Positions 32,349 to 43,918 of a stretch of 64,000 nt of DNA are shown in pieces. The DNA lies in NCBI GenBank assembly GCA_015178975.1, contig WHVD01000002.1:1116001-1180000 (forward strand), read 5' to 3'. The notes beneath the pieces were generated by a model. That model was given only the letters and a program-made list of their open reading frames with translations, was not told the DNA's origin and did not search any database. Source of the stretch: Hysterangium stoloniferum (taxonomy: Eukaryota; Basidiomycota; Agaricomycetes; Hysterangiales; Hysterangiaceae). Within the stretch, counting starts at the first letter, position 1, and each line of letters opens with the position of its first letter. The position numbers were made by a program, and so were the translations under genes.

Positions 32349-32571
32349 TGTGAAGGGTATGCATATATGCATGATTGGACCATGGAATAATATACATATT
32401 ATAGTACTTTATTATCTAGTTTCTATTCCTTTTCCTTAATTCTCTATATCTTTCGAGCATACCCGTATTTCTTAGTTTGAAGTCTTGTGTATACCTAAGG
32501 GCACTCTCGGTGCCAAAAGATAGACACCTTTTTACCCAGCAGACACCACCTCATAATGACCCCGATGTCGA
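32349..32571 (+). repeat. Gypsy-1 3' LTR, truncated (223 of ~642 bp)
   Basis: It matches 19679-19901 closely (TGTGAAGGGTATGCATATAT...). It then breaks off at GTCGA, 32571, into Gypsy-2-associated sequence. A purine tract precedes it. The loss of ~420 bp of this LTR, together with the missing remainder of the Gypsy-2 LTR, implies one deletion after insertion. Confidence 0.9.
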
Positions 32572-32581
32572 CTTCAATCAA

Positions 32582-33408
32582 TGTCTGATATAGAAGTCAA
32601 TCAACTTGAATCAGGATCCGAGTTTTTGGGTTTCGAGGATAGAGATGTGGTTGTTGATGCGGTTGGTAAGTCGATTTCTGGGATTTCTTTAAAATTAGTT
32701 AATTAGTTATTTTTTAGAAGAAATTCCCAAAAAGTGCGTAATAGACTGTAAAGAACCGTTCAATCAGGCGACTCATAAGGGAATTGGGATGCAATGGGAA
32801 TTTGAGGCAAAATCGGAAAATTCATAATTTTTCAGTTTTGTTGAATTTTGTTGAATTTTGCTAATTTATTTTCTCCAGTTGCACAATGTGTTTCAACACG
32901 AATTTCGTGTGTAAGAAAAGTAATGTGTCGTCGAATTGTGATCGGTGCAATTGATTGCATCGGGCTTGTTACTGGACCGTGAATAGGCCAGCCGGAAAAC
33001 CGCGTCAAAACTGAAAAAGAGTCAAAATGTGATCGAAGAATCAGAAAATGAAAGTGAAGATGGTAGTCCTGGAATTTGCAAACTTGGGCAAAGGAAGAAT
33101 GTCCGTCACAACATTATGTCAAGAATGTCGAAATTTTCTAGACAGTCGAGAAGGTCGGAACATCAATCGGATAACCAGTTGGAAAAGGAAATAAAATTGA
33201 TTGGTGATAGGATGTTGAAATTGGAAAAGACTATGGAGGATTTAATCGGTGAGGTCAAAGTGTTCAGGGATGATTTCAGTTTTGTCGAAAAAATTGGTTG
33301 AAAGTGGCGATTTAGTGAGGAGACTGATATTAGCATTAATAGTGGGAGATTTAGGGGCATGGTTTGATAAGATGGCGGAACTGAGAGAGGAAGGAATTGA
33401 GGATTTAT
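32582..33408 (+). pseudogene. Decayed spliced gene with Cys-rich (zinc-cluster-like) motif, antisense to Gypsy-2
   Basis: Plus strand. An exon from ATG 32582 (MSDIEVNQLESGSEFLGF) ends at a good donor GTAAGT (32666); an acceptor TTTTTTAG follows near 32717 and the frame continues (EEIPKKCVIDCKEP). After a pyrimidine-rich stretch and AG near 32880 comes CTMCFNTNFVC..NCDRCN. Downstream RACYW and further positions read as stops, where TGG or TGC to TGA changes would restore a Cys pattern. The end of the region encodes a possible coiled coil (EIKLIGDRMLKLEKTMEDLI, 33187-33246). It lies 3' of the Gypsy-2 chromodomain, on the opposite strand. It may be captured host sequence or an antisense element gene. 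Confidence 0.4.
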
Positions 33409-33499
33409 AGTTACTTTTAAATTTTGATATAATTGATGTTTTTGCGTTTTGATATGTTTTTCGATTTTGTCAATTAAGTGTCGAAATAAGAGTCGAAAG

Positions 33500-34900
33500 A
33501 TAATTGAATGAAATTTTTAATGTCATGGAAGATTTGGATATTTTTGATGAAATTCTTTGATAAGATTGAAAGCATGTTCGAGATCTTGAGATCCTAACCA
33601 CGAAGTTTCTTTGTTTGTTCCTTCGTAACCTAACCAAGCAACTAAATATCATAATGAATCTTTATATCTTTTATCGAATTTTGAATCCAAAATTTCTCGA
33701 ATTTCATATTCGGATTCTTCTTCAACATAAATTGGTGGAGGAGGTTGTTTTTGATCTGGGAAAGTATTGGGATAAAACGGTTCTAACATTGAGACGTGAA
33801 AGACAGGATGAATTCCTTTGAGATGATTGGGGAGTTTTAATGTATATGAATGAGATCCTGGTCGAGCAATGATTTCGAATGGGCCTAATAATTTTTCCGA
33901 TAATTTTTTCAATGGTCGAGTTGTTCAAATGAAGTCAGATCGTATGAAGACTTGAGAATGGATCGGAAAGTCGAAAGACTCAAGTGGGTGTCCCCTTTCC
34001 TCCTCTCTTTGTTCTCCTCTGATCATCCTCCTCTCCCTTTCCTCCAGCGAGTTTTTTGATGTATGTTGGAATATTTTTGATAACGTTTTTGCACTTTCTG
34101 GATATTTGATTTGGGATGTTTATATAGGGCTTCGAGATCTGTCGTATAATCACGAGCTAGAGTGGAAGCTAGATCTTTTTCAGGGTGAATTTCTAACAAT
34201 GGATGATAACCTTTATTAGCAAAAAATGGCATTTCACCAGTTGTTTGGAAGGTGCATTGTTGTAAGCAAATTTGGCTAAAGGAAGTAATTTGGCCCAATT
34301 GTCTTGTTGATAATTGGAATATATTCGTAAATATTGTTCAAGAGTTTGATTGACTCATTCGGTTTGTCCATCACCTTCAGGATGGTATCCCGAAGTGAAA
34401 TGTAATTTCATGTCGAGTGCTGTTCCAAGAGATCGAAAGAAATGCAATACGAATTTGGATCCTTGATTGGAAGTTACATGACTTGGGACTCCATGTTTTG
34501 AAAAGACATGTAATACGAAAAGTCGAGTGAGTTTGGAGGCATTGATCGTAGTATAAGTTGTCGATCGACGATTACGAGTATTGAGTCGTAACCATTTGAG
34601 GTCAGTAATTGTTCAATAAAGTCCATCAAGATCGAATGCCATGGTTGAAGAGGAATCGGAAGTTGCTTAAGTAATCCAACGGGTCGATGTTGTGGAGTTT
34701 TCAATTTTGTACACATTACGCATGATCAAATAAAATCTTAAATATCTTGTCGGAGTCGTGGCCAAAAGAAATCTTGATATATTGTTCGATACATTTTCAT
34801 TTGACTGAAATGGTCTGCAGTAATATGATCGTGTCATGATTGAAGAATTCGAAGTCGAAGAGTTTGATAATTGGGAATGTAAATTCTGTTTCAGAAACAT
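33500..34900 (-). pseudogene. Gypsy-2 integrase and chromodomain
   Basis: Minus strand. Zinc-binding remnants are followed by core pieces (LLKQLPIPLQPWHSILMDFI near 34620; VIVDR), the region after the catalytic Glu, then the GPFEIIARPGSHSYTLKLP module and HPVFHVSMLEPF. The chromodomain (EYEIREILDSKFDKR, then YLVWLGYEG-type sequence in another frame) ends near 33540. It is broken by several frame changes and stops, so it is inactive. The chromodomain places it in the chromovirus lineage with Gypsy-1 and Gypsy-3. Confidence 0.82.
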
Positions 34901-36880
34901 AAAAAGTCTTCATTCTTTTGCCAATCTTCTTCGGTACCATCGGAGATCTGTCGAATTTTGTCGAGAGTAAATTGATCTTCTTTTTGAGCTTTGAATATAT
35001 CTTTCAATAGTTGATCCGTATCGATAATGAGAGTAGCTTTTCTGGCTATTGGAAGATAATATGTTGCATGTAAGGAAGCTTGAATTTGCTCATTTGTAAA
35101 TACTGGTCAAAGATTAGTCGGATTCTTTTTCGAGTAGTCGGATTCATTCGGATAAACGTCATTTCTTCTGGAAAGAACATCTGTTTTCAAATTTAGTTTT
35201 CCCTGTCAAAATCGAATAATTAAATTGAAAGTCGATAAATATTCTGCCCATCGAGCTCGTCATCAGGACAAGATTCGAGTTGTTGCAAAATATTTGAGAT
35301 TCTTGTGATCCGTTAAAACTTCAATTGGTTCTTTTGTTCCTTCGAAATAATGTCGCCAAATTTTGAAAGATTCAAATATTGCCAATAATTCTTTGTCATA
35401 GGTGTCGTACTTGATTTTGGAAGTCGAAAGGGTTCTTGAATGATAAGCAACTGGATGAATCTCGTTATCGGGGGTTTGCCTAGAAAATATTGAAGCTATA
35501 GCATGATCAGAAGCGTCAGTTTCGAGTATAGGTTTATAATCTGGATTCCAATGAATTAAAATCGGGGCTGTAGTAAATTCTTTTTTCAAATAGTTAAATG
35601 CATGTCGACATTTTTTGTCGAAATGCCATTGAACCTTTTTTCGAGTAAGTCGAGTCAACTGTAAAACAATTTCAGAATAACTTGGAATAAATCTTCAATA
35701 GAAATTTGCGAATCCTAAAAATGATTGAATGTCACGGACTTTTTGTGGTTCGGGCCAGTCTTGAATAACTTTGATTTTTTCTTCATCCATATATACGCCT
35801 TGAGGAGAAATAACATATCCTAGAAACTTGACACTGGTTTTATGAAATTCGCATTTTTCAGGTTTTGCAAATAATCGATTTTGTCGAAGCCATCGAAGAA
35901 CTTCTCGAACATGTCGTAAATGTTTTTCGAGATTGTCGGAAAATATTAGTATGTTGTCGAGATAGATAATTACCCAAATATCAAGTAAATCTGAAAATAT
36001 TTCATTCATTAATTGTTGAAAGGTTGCCGGAGTGTTGCATAATCCAAAAGGCATAACCAAATATTCGAAAGATCCATATCGAGTCCGAAAGGCTGTTTTC
36101 CACTTGTCTCCTGGAGCAATCCTAACTAAATTATAGGTGCCTCGGAGATCGATTTTTGTAAAATATTTCGCTGTTCAAAGTCAATCCAAAAGATCAGGAA
36201 TTAAAGGAAGTGGATATCAGTTTTTTCACGTACTTTTAATAAGTCCTCGATAGTCGACACAAAGTCGTAGGCTTCCATCTTTTTTCTTAACGAATAAAAT
36301 TGGTGCGCCAGCGGGAGATTGCAATGATCGAATAAACTTCTTCGAAAGGTTCTCTTGGAGATATTCTCATAGCACTTGAAGTTCTGTCTCAGATAACGAA
36401 TAGATCAGACCCATAGGTGGAGTAGTTCCTTTTTCTAATGGGATAGCGTGATCATAACTTCAATGTTGAGGTAAAGCTTCAGCTTCCTTTTTGTTGAAAA
36501 TGTCCAAGAAGTCGGAATATTCAGTCGGAACGTTCAGTATGTGGAATGAAGTCGAAGTTGTAGTTTTGCGCCAGAGGCCTTACAAGTCTTGAAAGATTCA
36601 TCTTGAATAAAGACCACAAAGGTTTGAGAGTCTTTTGCTTTTGCAGCTCATAAAAATGTCTTCTGATTGACTATGTTGATATTCGGATTAATAGTCTCGG
36701 ATTTCGATTCTTCATGGATTTTCTCAGATGTTGAAAATTGACTCGCCGAGGTCGAAGCATGCTTCTCTTCCGATAACATTTTGATTGATGGTTGAATCAT
36801 GCTTCTCTTCCGATAACATTTTGATTGATGGTTGAATCAGATTCAGATTTGTCGAAGGTGTCGAAGTAGGTTTGAATGAT
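34901..36880 (-). pseudogene. Gypsy-2 reverse transcriptase and RNase H, catalytic mutation
   Basis: Minus strand. RT contains [20 protein letters not shown] and [13 protein letters not shown]; the catalytic YLDD reads YLDN (AAC at 35955-35953), which should abolish polymerisation. [10 protein letters not shown] and [20 protein letters not shown] follow. RNase H is at 35658-35263 (ILETDASDHAIASIFSRQ). Stops at 35692 and the pair TGATGA at 35265-35260 fall where relatives have Arg codons, fitting CGA to TGA. A 40 bp tandem duplication lies in the spacer at 36758-36837. Confidence 0.88.
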
Positions 36881-36891
36881 ATATGGCCAGA

Positions 36892-37320
36892 TCACCAGTC
36901 AATTGCAGGATTGTATTGCTTCAGCCAGTTGAGTCCTGATACCACTTGACAAGACGAGTCGAGATTGGTTAAAAAGAATTGTAATTCTTGAGTCTGCCCG
37001 GATGGAAAGTAAACTTGTAACTTAGTTGTATACATGATTTGTCCTGATGTCAGAGTCAATCCGTCGATTAATTTTAATGATAACGAATTTTTCAATTGGT
37101 CGAACGATAGATTATTTTGTCGTGCAAACGTTTTGTCCATAAAAAGATGACTAGATCCTGAATCAATTACTGCTTTCATTTTCAGAATTTTTTTCGATTT
37201 AAGTTCAATAATTAAAGAATCAGAAATTGTTACCGCTCGTAATATTACACAGGAATCTTTTTTGGCATGATCGAGTTTTCTTCGATACACTTCACAGGCC
37301 TGAAGAGTATCCCTTTTCAA
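36892..37320 (-). pseudogene. Gypsy-2 aspartic protease
   Basis: Minus strand frame with active site AVIDSGSSHLFMDKTF, the downstream QELQFFLTNLDSSCQVVSGLNWLKQ and the ending NPAIDW. These are the same landmarks as the Gypsy-4 protease. This segment itself is open and looks intact, although the surrounding polyprotein is broken. It would process Gag-Pol. Confidence 0.85.
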
Positions 37321-38520
37321 TTTTCCGAATTAACATTCGATGTTTGATTTGACTGGTCGGATTGAGTTGTCGAATCTTGGACTTCAACGATTCGTCCTTT
37401 TGCAATTTGACGAGTTTTTCTTTTCAGGCAATCCCTCGCCAAATGGCCTTTTTCTCCACATAATATACATAACCCTTCTTTAAATCTTCTGTCTCGTTTG
37501 GCAGGAAGTAATCATCCATCAGATCCTAAAATTGTTGAAGATGGTTTCGCTTGAGTCGAAGGCCTAAATGTTCTTGAAGTCGAAGTTGTCGGTTTTGAAG
37601 TCAAAGGTGTTCATGATGTCGAAGGATAAGTCATAGGCATTGCCGACTGTCTTCTTTCAAATCTTCAGGGAATAGAACTTGATTCTGTTTCGCGTTGTCG
37701 TTCATTCTCTCGCATCCAATAGTAAGAATTGAGTTGAAGGGCTGCCGTTCGCAGTTCAGCAAAACTTTCGGGCTGAACTTGAAGCTTCACTATTTCATCC
37801 TTAATTTGATTTAGAAGTCATTTATAGAATCATCGTCATAAAATGAATTCGTCATATCGAGTTTGAGCAGCGAGACTTGTAAATTGAATCGAATACTTCG
37901 CCACATGATGATGAGGTTTCATTCGAAGATTATTGAGTTTTCCTTCAGCTTCTCCTTCTGCATCGATTTCTCCAAACTGAGCATATAATTCATCTATAAA
38001 GTTGAGATAATCCACAAGGAAAGATGGTGGAGGAATTGGGGGATTTAATAGAAAAGGTTGCCACCACTCTTGAGCTGTTTTCCGGAAATACAAAGTTACC
38101 ATCATAATTTTCGATTGATCGGATTCGAAAGATTTTGGTCGAGATCGAAAGACCATTTTGCATTGGGTGATAAAATTCTTCAGCATCGAAGGTTCTTCTC
38201 CAGTAAACTCTTCGGGCTTATTCACTGTGATTTCAGGCTCCTTCAAAGACATCTGGTCCTTCAATACTTTTCCAAGCGCATCTCCGAAATGTCGTAACAT
38301 TGTTTCATTGTCAGATGCAACTGCCTCACGAGGCGGAGACTCAGGCAAAGGTGTCAAAAGAGATTCAGATTCTTCTCAAATTGGCAAAATCGGTTCTTCT
38401 CGAATTTCCTCAGGTTCTCGCGTTGAAGACATTGCAGTTCTTCTAGTTTTGGTTAAAGGAGAAACTGGAATTCACGATGGCTGAATAACTCTCGGCAAAG
38501 GAGTAGGAGCTACAGATTGA
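37321..38520 (-). pseudogene. Gypsy-2 Gag with zinc knuckle
   Basis: Minus strand. The capsid-like frame 38357-37836 (EFTGEEPSMLKNFITQC, TAQEWWQPFLL, ELYAQFGEIDAEGEAEGKL) matches Retrotrans_gag. The zinc knuckle CILCGEKGHLARDC is encoded near 37480-37440, followed by a basic tail. Frame breaks occur between capsid and knuckle. The N-terminal segment upstream of 38357 is Ser/Pro/Glu-rich. The 5' LTR follows at 38598. Confidence 0.85.
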
Positions 38521-38597
38521 AGTGCTGTGGAACTTGATGCTTTGGTAGTCTCAGATCACGTCCTGGGCTTCATCAACAGTTGATAGTTGAAATATAC

Positions 38598-39012
38598 TGT
38601 CACGAATCAATTATTCTTCAATAAAGTCGAATAATATTTTACTAATCGAACTCGAAAGCCTCGTTCGATGAAGTATATATTCACCCTGTTGATGAAGTAA
38701 GAGGGTATTACCAGTCACGAGAACTCACAGAAGTATTTGTTGAAGAAGTTACGACAAGATAGATTACTAGTATCACTAATTTACAGATATTTCAACTGAC
38801 TTCCCTCGCTCCTTTCATAGCCCTTTTATGCTTTTCGTCATATCATTATGACTATGTTATGAACTAATAATGAAATCATACATGACGTCAAAATGAGACA
38901 TGTCGAAAGAGATTTGATGGTGTCGAATAATGTTCGGGTTTGTCAAGTCAAATTTGATGCATCGAAGAGTTGTTGAAAGTTACCTTTGAATGTTTGTGAC
39001 AATATTGTGACA
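38598..39012 (-). repeat. Gypsy-2 5' LTR (about 415 bp)
   Basis: On the plus strand it runs from TGTCACGAATCAATT to ATATTGTGACA. Its first 137 bp duplicate 19542-19678. TGTGA follows at 39013-39017, matching TGTGA left of the partner LTR (19534-19538). Only 14 bp separate it from the inner edge of the right inverted-repeat arm. Confidence 0.85.
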
Positions 39013-39380
39013 TGTGATGCTTGTGAGTATATGAAGGACAATGTTGACAGTGGCCCCCATGCTCTGATCTGATGTGCCACTCACAAGTCAGTGTGGCAAT
39101 GGCCTATGAAATCAGAGATCTAGCCAAGAAGAATTATAAAGTTTCCCTGATAAAGTATTGTTTGCTCATTTCAAACTTTTTTTTAAAACAAATGACAAGA
39201 AAATACTGTCAGGCATTATAGATGAGGATGAGTGATGATCACAGATAACCTCAATCCTCAGGCTTAGTGGAAGTACAACAAAATTAAGGTGTAGTATGAT
39301 AAATACAGATTCAACTGCAGAATGTAACAATGGTGGTGTTGTTGTTCAGTATGTGTTACAAGGTAGCTATCACAAACCAT

Positions 39381-39475
39381 GCCTTGGTAGCTCAATTGGT
39401 AGAGCATAAGGCTCTTACAGTCCCTCTGACCGGGTAAGACTGTTGAGGGTGTGGGTTCGGGTCCTGCCTGAGGGT
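39381..39475 (+). tRNA. tRNA-Lys(CTT) with intron, altered acceptor (copy E', mirror of E)
   Basis: Identical to copy E at 13398-13492 on the opposite strand, including the 3' GAGGGT acceptor change. It is followed by TTTTT at 39480 and by the ~330 bp spacer to copy D'. Confidence 0.7.
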
Positions 39476-39807
39476 ATACTTTTTCCCCATTAAATCACAC
39501 TCCCTCCCTACATATATCTCTTTTTCCAAGCGCATGAAATATTTTTAACCATTATGGAACTAATCATGAAGTACCAAACATGCATATCCAGAACTATGTA
39601 GAAGTTCGAGGTTCACATCCCAAGATATAGTGACTTGCCTCATCACTTTATGCTTTTGTCACTGTAAATACTACTACAACAAAAGTAAGGTGTAGTACGA
39701 CAAATAAGTCTGGAATGGGGGGGAAAAGATAGCAGATTCAAATGCAGAGCATAACAACGGTGGTGTCACAGTTCAATATATATTATAATGTGGACGTAGT
39801 AAAGCAT

Positions 39808-39915
39808 GCCTTGGTAGCTCAGTTGGTAGAGCGTAAGACTCTTACAGTCCCTCCTTACAGTCCCTCTGACCGGGTAAGAGTGTTAAGGTCGTGGGTTCGA
39901 TTCTCGTCTGAGGCA
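39808..39915 (+). tRNA. tRNA-Lys(CTT) with enlarged intron (copy D', mirror of D)
   Basis: GCCTTGGTAGCTCAGTTGG start, CTT anticodon, and the intron with the duplicated CTTACAGTCCCTC. The T-arm is followed by TTTTTATCCC as terminator. Identical to copy D. Confidence 0.82.
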
Positions 39916-40122
39916 ATATTTTTATCCCGTTAAATCACGGATCCTTCCTACCAAGAATTTCTAGTGAACCAGATTTTTTTTTTCCCGTTTCATGAAATAG
40001 TTTTGCGCATGGAACTTAGTTTGGACGAATTTATTCGTCCAGGATCTCTGATGAAGGTACGTCACATGACAGACAAAGCCACTTTGCGTTCCCCTGTTGT
40101 CATTACCCACTGTTCTCATATG

Positions 40123-40233
40123 TGTCACTTGGTAATAATCCATATATTTCTCTCCACTGCATCATTACATCTACTTAACACTCGATTCAAGGCACAAAAT
40201 ACCGATTTCTCCCCATGCGGCTAGTGTAACACT
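40123..40233 (+). pseudogene. Fragment of the family's C-terminal exon region (mirror)
   Basis: Mirror of 12640-12750. It shares AATCCATATAT, CCACTGCATC and CTCGATTCAAGGCACAAA with the C2 C-terminal region at 43235-43350. Confidence 0.6.
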
Positions 40234-40552
40234 GCCATCAAAATCCGGCGGCCAAGCACGCCCCCGTCGCGTTCCGTTACCTATCCGAGAGCATGTACAG
40301 CACGTGGAAGGCAGGTTTGCGTCGGCAGGTGACTCTTCCAAGGTCGTAATCGCGAGAGGTGGAGGTGAGTTGGCCAGGTCAACAATAACGATTGATAGCT
40401 CACTTAGATTCGAATTACTGTTAAGAGTATTAAGAATATGAGATTATGGAACTGAAGAGGGCAATAGTCCTTTAAGGATGTGCATTGGGCCTGGGGGAGC
40501 AACGATGGAGGCCGGCTCTCGTATGGGCTAGAGGATGTGAGCGTCTGATACA

Positions 40553-41075
40553 ATGAGCTTGATTATCGAAATAATGTTTCGTGGTTTAAATTTTGACACC
40601 AAGATGGTAACGAGCGCACGGAACGGCGAGATAATTTACTGAGACATTAACAAGCAAGGGAACAAGTACGGTAAGGCACCACCGATGCACTATTCCCTTC
40701 CATTTGACTGACTAAAATCGGAGACATGTGTAAAGGAACACAAGCGAGCCGTCAACAAGCTCGCCTTGTCGTCGTTTCTTCCCTATCTCTTCATAAGTGG
40801 ATCGCAGGATGGACATCTACGTACATGGGTGAGCCCAACAGAAAGGATGCTTTGAAATGCAAGTCCTCACCACACACCACATCACAGGATCTTCGCACAC
40901 CTTCGGCATCTACCATGAAATCTTGTCACGCTACTCCAATTCGAACCTTGGCGATGTGACGAGACTTGTTCAGGGTTACGTGCTTGGTACTGAATGGAAT
41001 ATGCCTAGGGTAGACGTTTGTGAAATGAACGGAAAGGTAAACCGCATTTCTCCTGATTTTCGCGATCTGGATTAG
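40553..41075 (+). CDS. Candidate four-exon small protein gene (~120 aa), right arm
   Basis: Exons at 40553-40606, 40655-40670, 40724-40828 and 40888-41075 total 363 nt in one frame, ending in TAG. Introns are 48, 53 and 59 nt, with donors GTAACG, GTAAGG and GTGAGC, and acceptors ACAAG, CGGAG and CACAG. Branch-like TTTACTGAG and GACTGACTAAA precede the first two acceptors. The protein starts MSLIIEIMFRGLNFDTKM and its C-terminal exon includes HTFGIYHEILSRYSNSNLGD. The 16 nt second exon is unusually small. Alternatively exon 4 may splice from 41037 onward into the C2 frame (open sequence with RVRKAQVAQQESGIVWLDS follows at 41099), making one longer gene. No domain is recognised. Confidence 0.38.
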
Positions 41076-41240
41076 AAACCATTATCCATCCACAGAGCGT
41101 GTCAGGAAGGCCCAAGTAGCGCAGCAAGAGTCTGGAATTGTATGGCTGGACTCCTAGGTGTCAAACCGAGGACAGTCATCCTATAAGACGAAGAGGCTCC
41201 TTTCACACCTCTAAGGCAGAGAAAAGAGGAAACTGCCGCT

Positions 41241-43420
41241 GTGGGGACCCTCCTTCTCCTTGACACTGACGGCAGGCAAGGTCATCTGCAATCTAGCTTC
41301 CACTTGAGCCCACATGATCGCCCTCGTTCTGCCCGTGTCCAATTATCCCCCCATTCCCACTCGACATCACCACGTCTGACGCCCTCACCCTCTCCTCATG
41401 CTAACCCAATCGCTCTTCCATCTGAGCCACCCACATCGCCGGAGACCATGTATGACGCGTCTATCTGTAGCGCGAGTGTACCAGGAAAGTCCCGGAACAT
41501 ATTGAGGTACATGACATCTTGGTTGTTGAGCTTGATGCGAACTTGTGGCGAGAGACTCCTCCATTATCTCTCCGCGACTATTGACGGCTCGATCGGCCGC
41601 TAGGGCTTGTGTCCTTTTCTGTGCCATACACTGGCGGCGGCGCACTGGATGACTCGGGATGACTCGGACAGCGAGAGTGGAAGGGAAATCGATGACGAAG
41701 ATGGCGTCAATGGTAGTGCGAGTGTAGGAAAGGCCATCCTAGTAGGCGACGGACGGGGACGTATCAAATTCGAAGAAACGCGTAGATTATCATCATTATT
41801 CAGGGATTCCTCACTTGCTAAAGCCGCACATACTCCTTCACCACCGGTACCCGCTCTTCAACATCCTTGACAAACCTGCACCCATCATCGAGCTTCTCAC
41901 CTTCGTCTCGCACCACGTCGTGCAGTCGGCGTATCTCTAGTCCAACCAGCCGCTCCCGTTTGCACTTCAGTTTGGCGATCCGCAAGGGTCAACCAGCTTA
42001 GCGGAGCATCACCCGACAGCCATCTCCCGAGAGACGAGCATAGCCATGGGACCATGACGATGAAGACGAACATGGAGATAGTAATACGCATTCGGGCTCT
42101 GACTCAGATGACTCGGACAGCGAGAGTGGAAGGTAAATAGATGACGAAGATGGCGTTAATGTAGTGCGAGTGTAGGAAAGGTCATTCTAGTAGGCGACGG
42201 ACGGGGACATATCCCATTAGAAGAAACGCGTAAATTATCATCGTTATTCATGGACTCCTCCATACGCCTTCACCACCGGTACCCGCTCTTCGGAATCCTT
42301 GACAAACCTGCACCCAGCATCGGGCTTCTCACCTTCGCCTCGCACAACCTCGTGCAGTCGGCGTATCCCTAGCCCAACAAGCCGCTCCCGTTCGCACTTT
42401 AACCTGGCGATCCGCAAGGGCCAGCGAAGCCCCACTCCCCTGTCGAAAAGCATCGTGCAGCTTCGCGAAGGATCACCCGATAGCCATCTCCCCAGCGACG
42501 AGCGTAGCTATGGGGACCATGACGATGAAGACGAACACGGAGATAGTAATGCGCATTCGGGCTCTGACTCAGAGTCGGGTTCTGGATCAAGCTCGGGGCC
42601 TGAGGGACGTTCGCCTTCCGCATCATAGTCACTTGTTCGTTCTCGCGAGTCATTGAGCATTATCAGGACAGTTACCGACCGTCCCCCGCCACCTCGATCT
42701 ACTCCCGAAGCATTAACGGCTATTCGCGGCGCCCGGCGTAGACGGCTCTTCGACGATGAAACCGTCTCCACAACCCGGGATGGTATTAGACTTGGGGCTC
42801 TCAAACATGGGGCCTTTGGCTGTTGGGGAGCGGACAGTCATACACGTTATGAGGAGAATTACTGAAGGAGACGTCATGTGGAACAGACGGGGTCTGGGAT
42901 GCGTTGAAAGAGACGCTAGTGGATTTTGGGGAGATGGTGAGTCTTTGGAATTGTCTTGAGTTTGTCCGAGCCCTGATGATGCTTACGTTGATTTTCTTAA
43001 GGGGACGTCTAAATCTGTACCTTACTTGCTATTGTGGCATCTAAAGAACTCGGGACTGGACCGATACGTCGAGCAATATTTGTTGAAGCATATGCTGGTG
43101 AGCTACTAGAGCCTACGATAATGTATCAAAATCCCTAGTAATTCCTTGCGCTATAAATGCTTTCCAGGCTTCAGCTTCGCGCACTTCCTGCTCATGTGCG
43201 GAAATATGCCCCGTACGAGCCGGTTCGACATACAACCGAGGTAAGAATCCATATATATCCGTCCACTGCATCCTTAACGCTCGATTCAAGACACAAACTA
43301 CCGTGTTCTCCGCATGCAGTCTGTGTAATGCTGCAAGCAGAATCCGAACTCCCGGGACGGCTCCCATTTGTTCTGTACAGGTTCTTGCTATCTGACATGA
43401 CGTCAATTAGAGTCGAGTAA
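41241..43420 (+). pseudogene. Ser-rich/acidic family gene, copy C2' (right arm)
   Basis: Mirror of C2, with one difference: an extra G at about 42733 shifts the frame relative to the left copy. The conserved intron 42937-43001 (GTGAGT..TTAAG, 65 nt) joins DFGEM to an in-frame exon of 32 codons (43002-43097, SVPYLLLWHLKNSGLDRYVE). A second intron starts GTGAGC at 43098, with acceptor at 43167 or 43174. With 43174 the last exon reads in frame to the stop at 43420 (LRALPAHVRKYAPYEPV). An extra A near 42882 breaks the frame before the first intron. This C-terminal part is the most protein-like segment of the family. Confidence 0.5.
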
Positions 43421-43918
43421 AACTAACTTTTATGTTCTGCCAGGAGTGACCTCTACTACTAGCGGCTCATTGGCATTGGACCAGTCCATGTCATCTATTA
43501 TGTATCATATTTGACTGTAGCAACCTCTTGCCCCTGATGTAGGCATTAGGTACACAATTCGTGATACACTTCATACAGACCAAAGCTTGTGCAACACCGA
43601 AGAGCTTTCCAGTACAAACGAGTCCTCTAAGCGTCACAATTGTGAGATCCTTTGGCCTTGCATCTTTGGGTCTCATACGAAGTTCGAGACCATGGCGTGA
43701 AAAAGAGGGAACTAACGGAGGAATATATCTTAATACATTAAAAGGTACAACCCAAATCCCCGCAAATGAATGGAGATACTCTGTAATTCGTTATCGACCT
43801 TCAGCCGACCCACGTGAAAATCGCTCATCGCAGCCCAACACTAATGCCCATAGCCTTCCGTACAGGTATGTCCAAGAACTCTCATCCGAACCCGCAGCCT
43901 TGCACGCTCTTCCTCCTT

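Noticed and set aside
31930..32397. Minus-strand frames opposite ORF3
   Set aside because: They are shadows of the plus-strand frame, with no supporting motifs.
41076..41240. A further tRNA between the small gene and C2'
   Set aside because: Short stem-like words occur, but no complete cloverleaf could be drawn.
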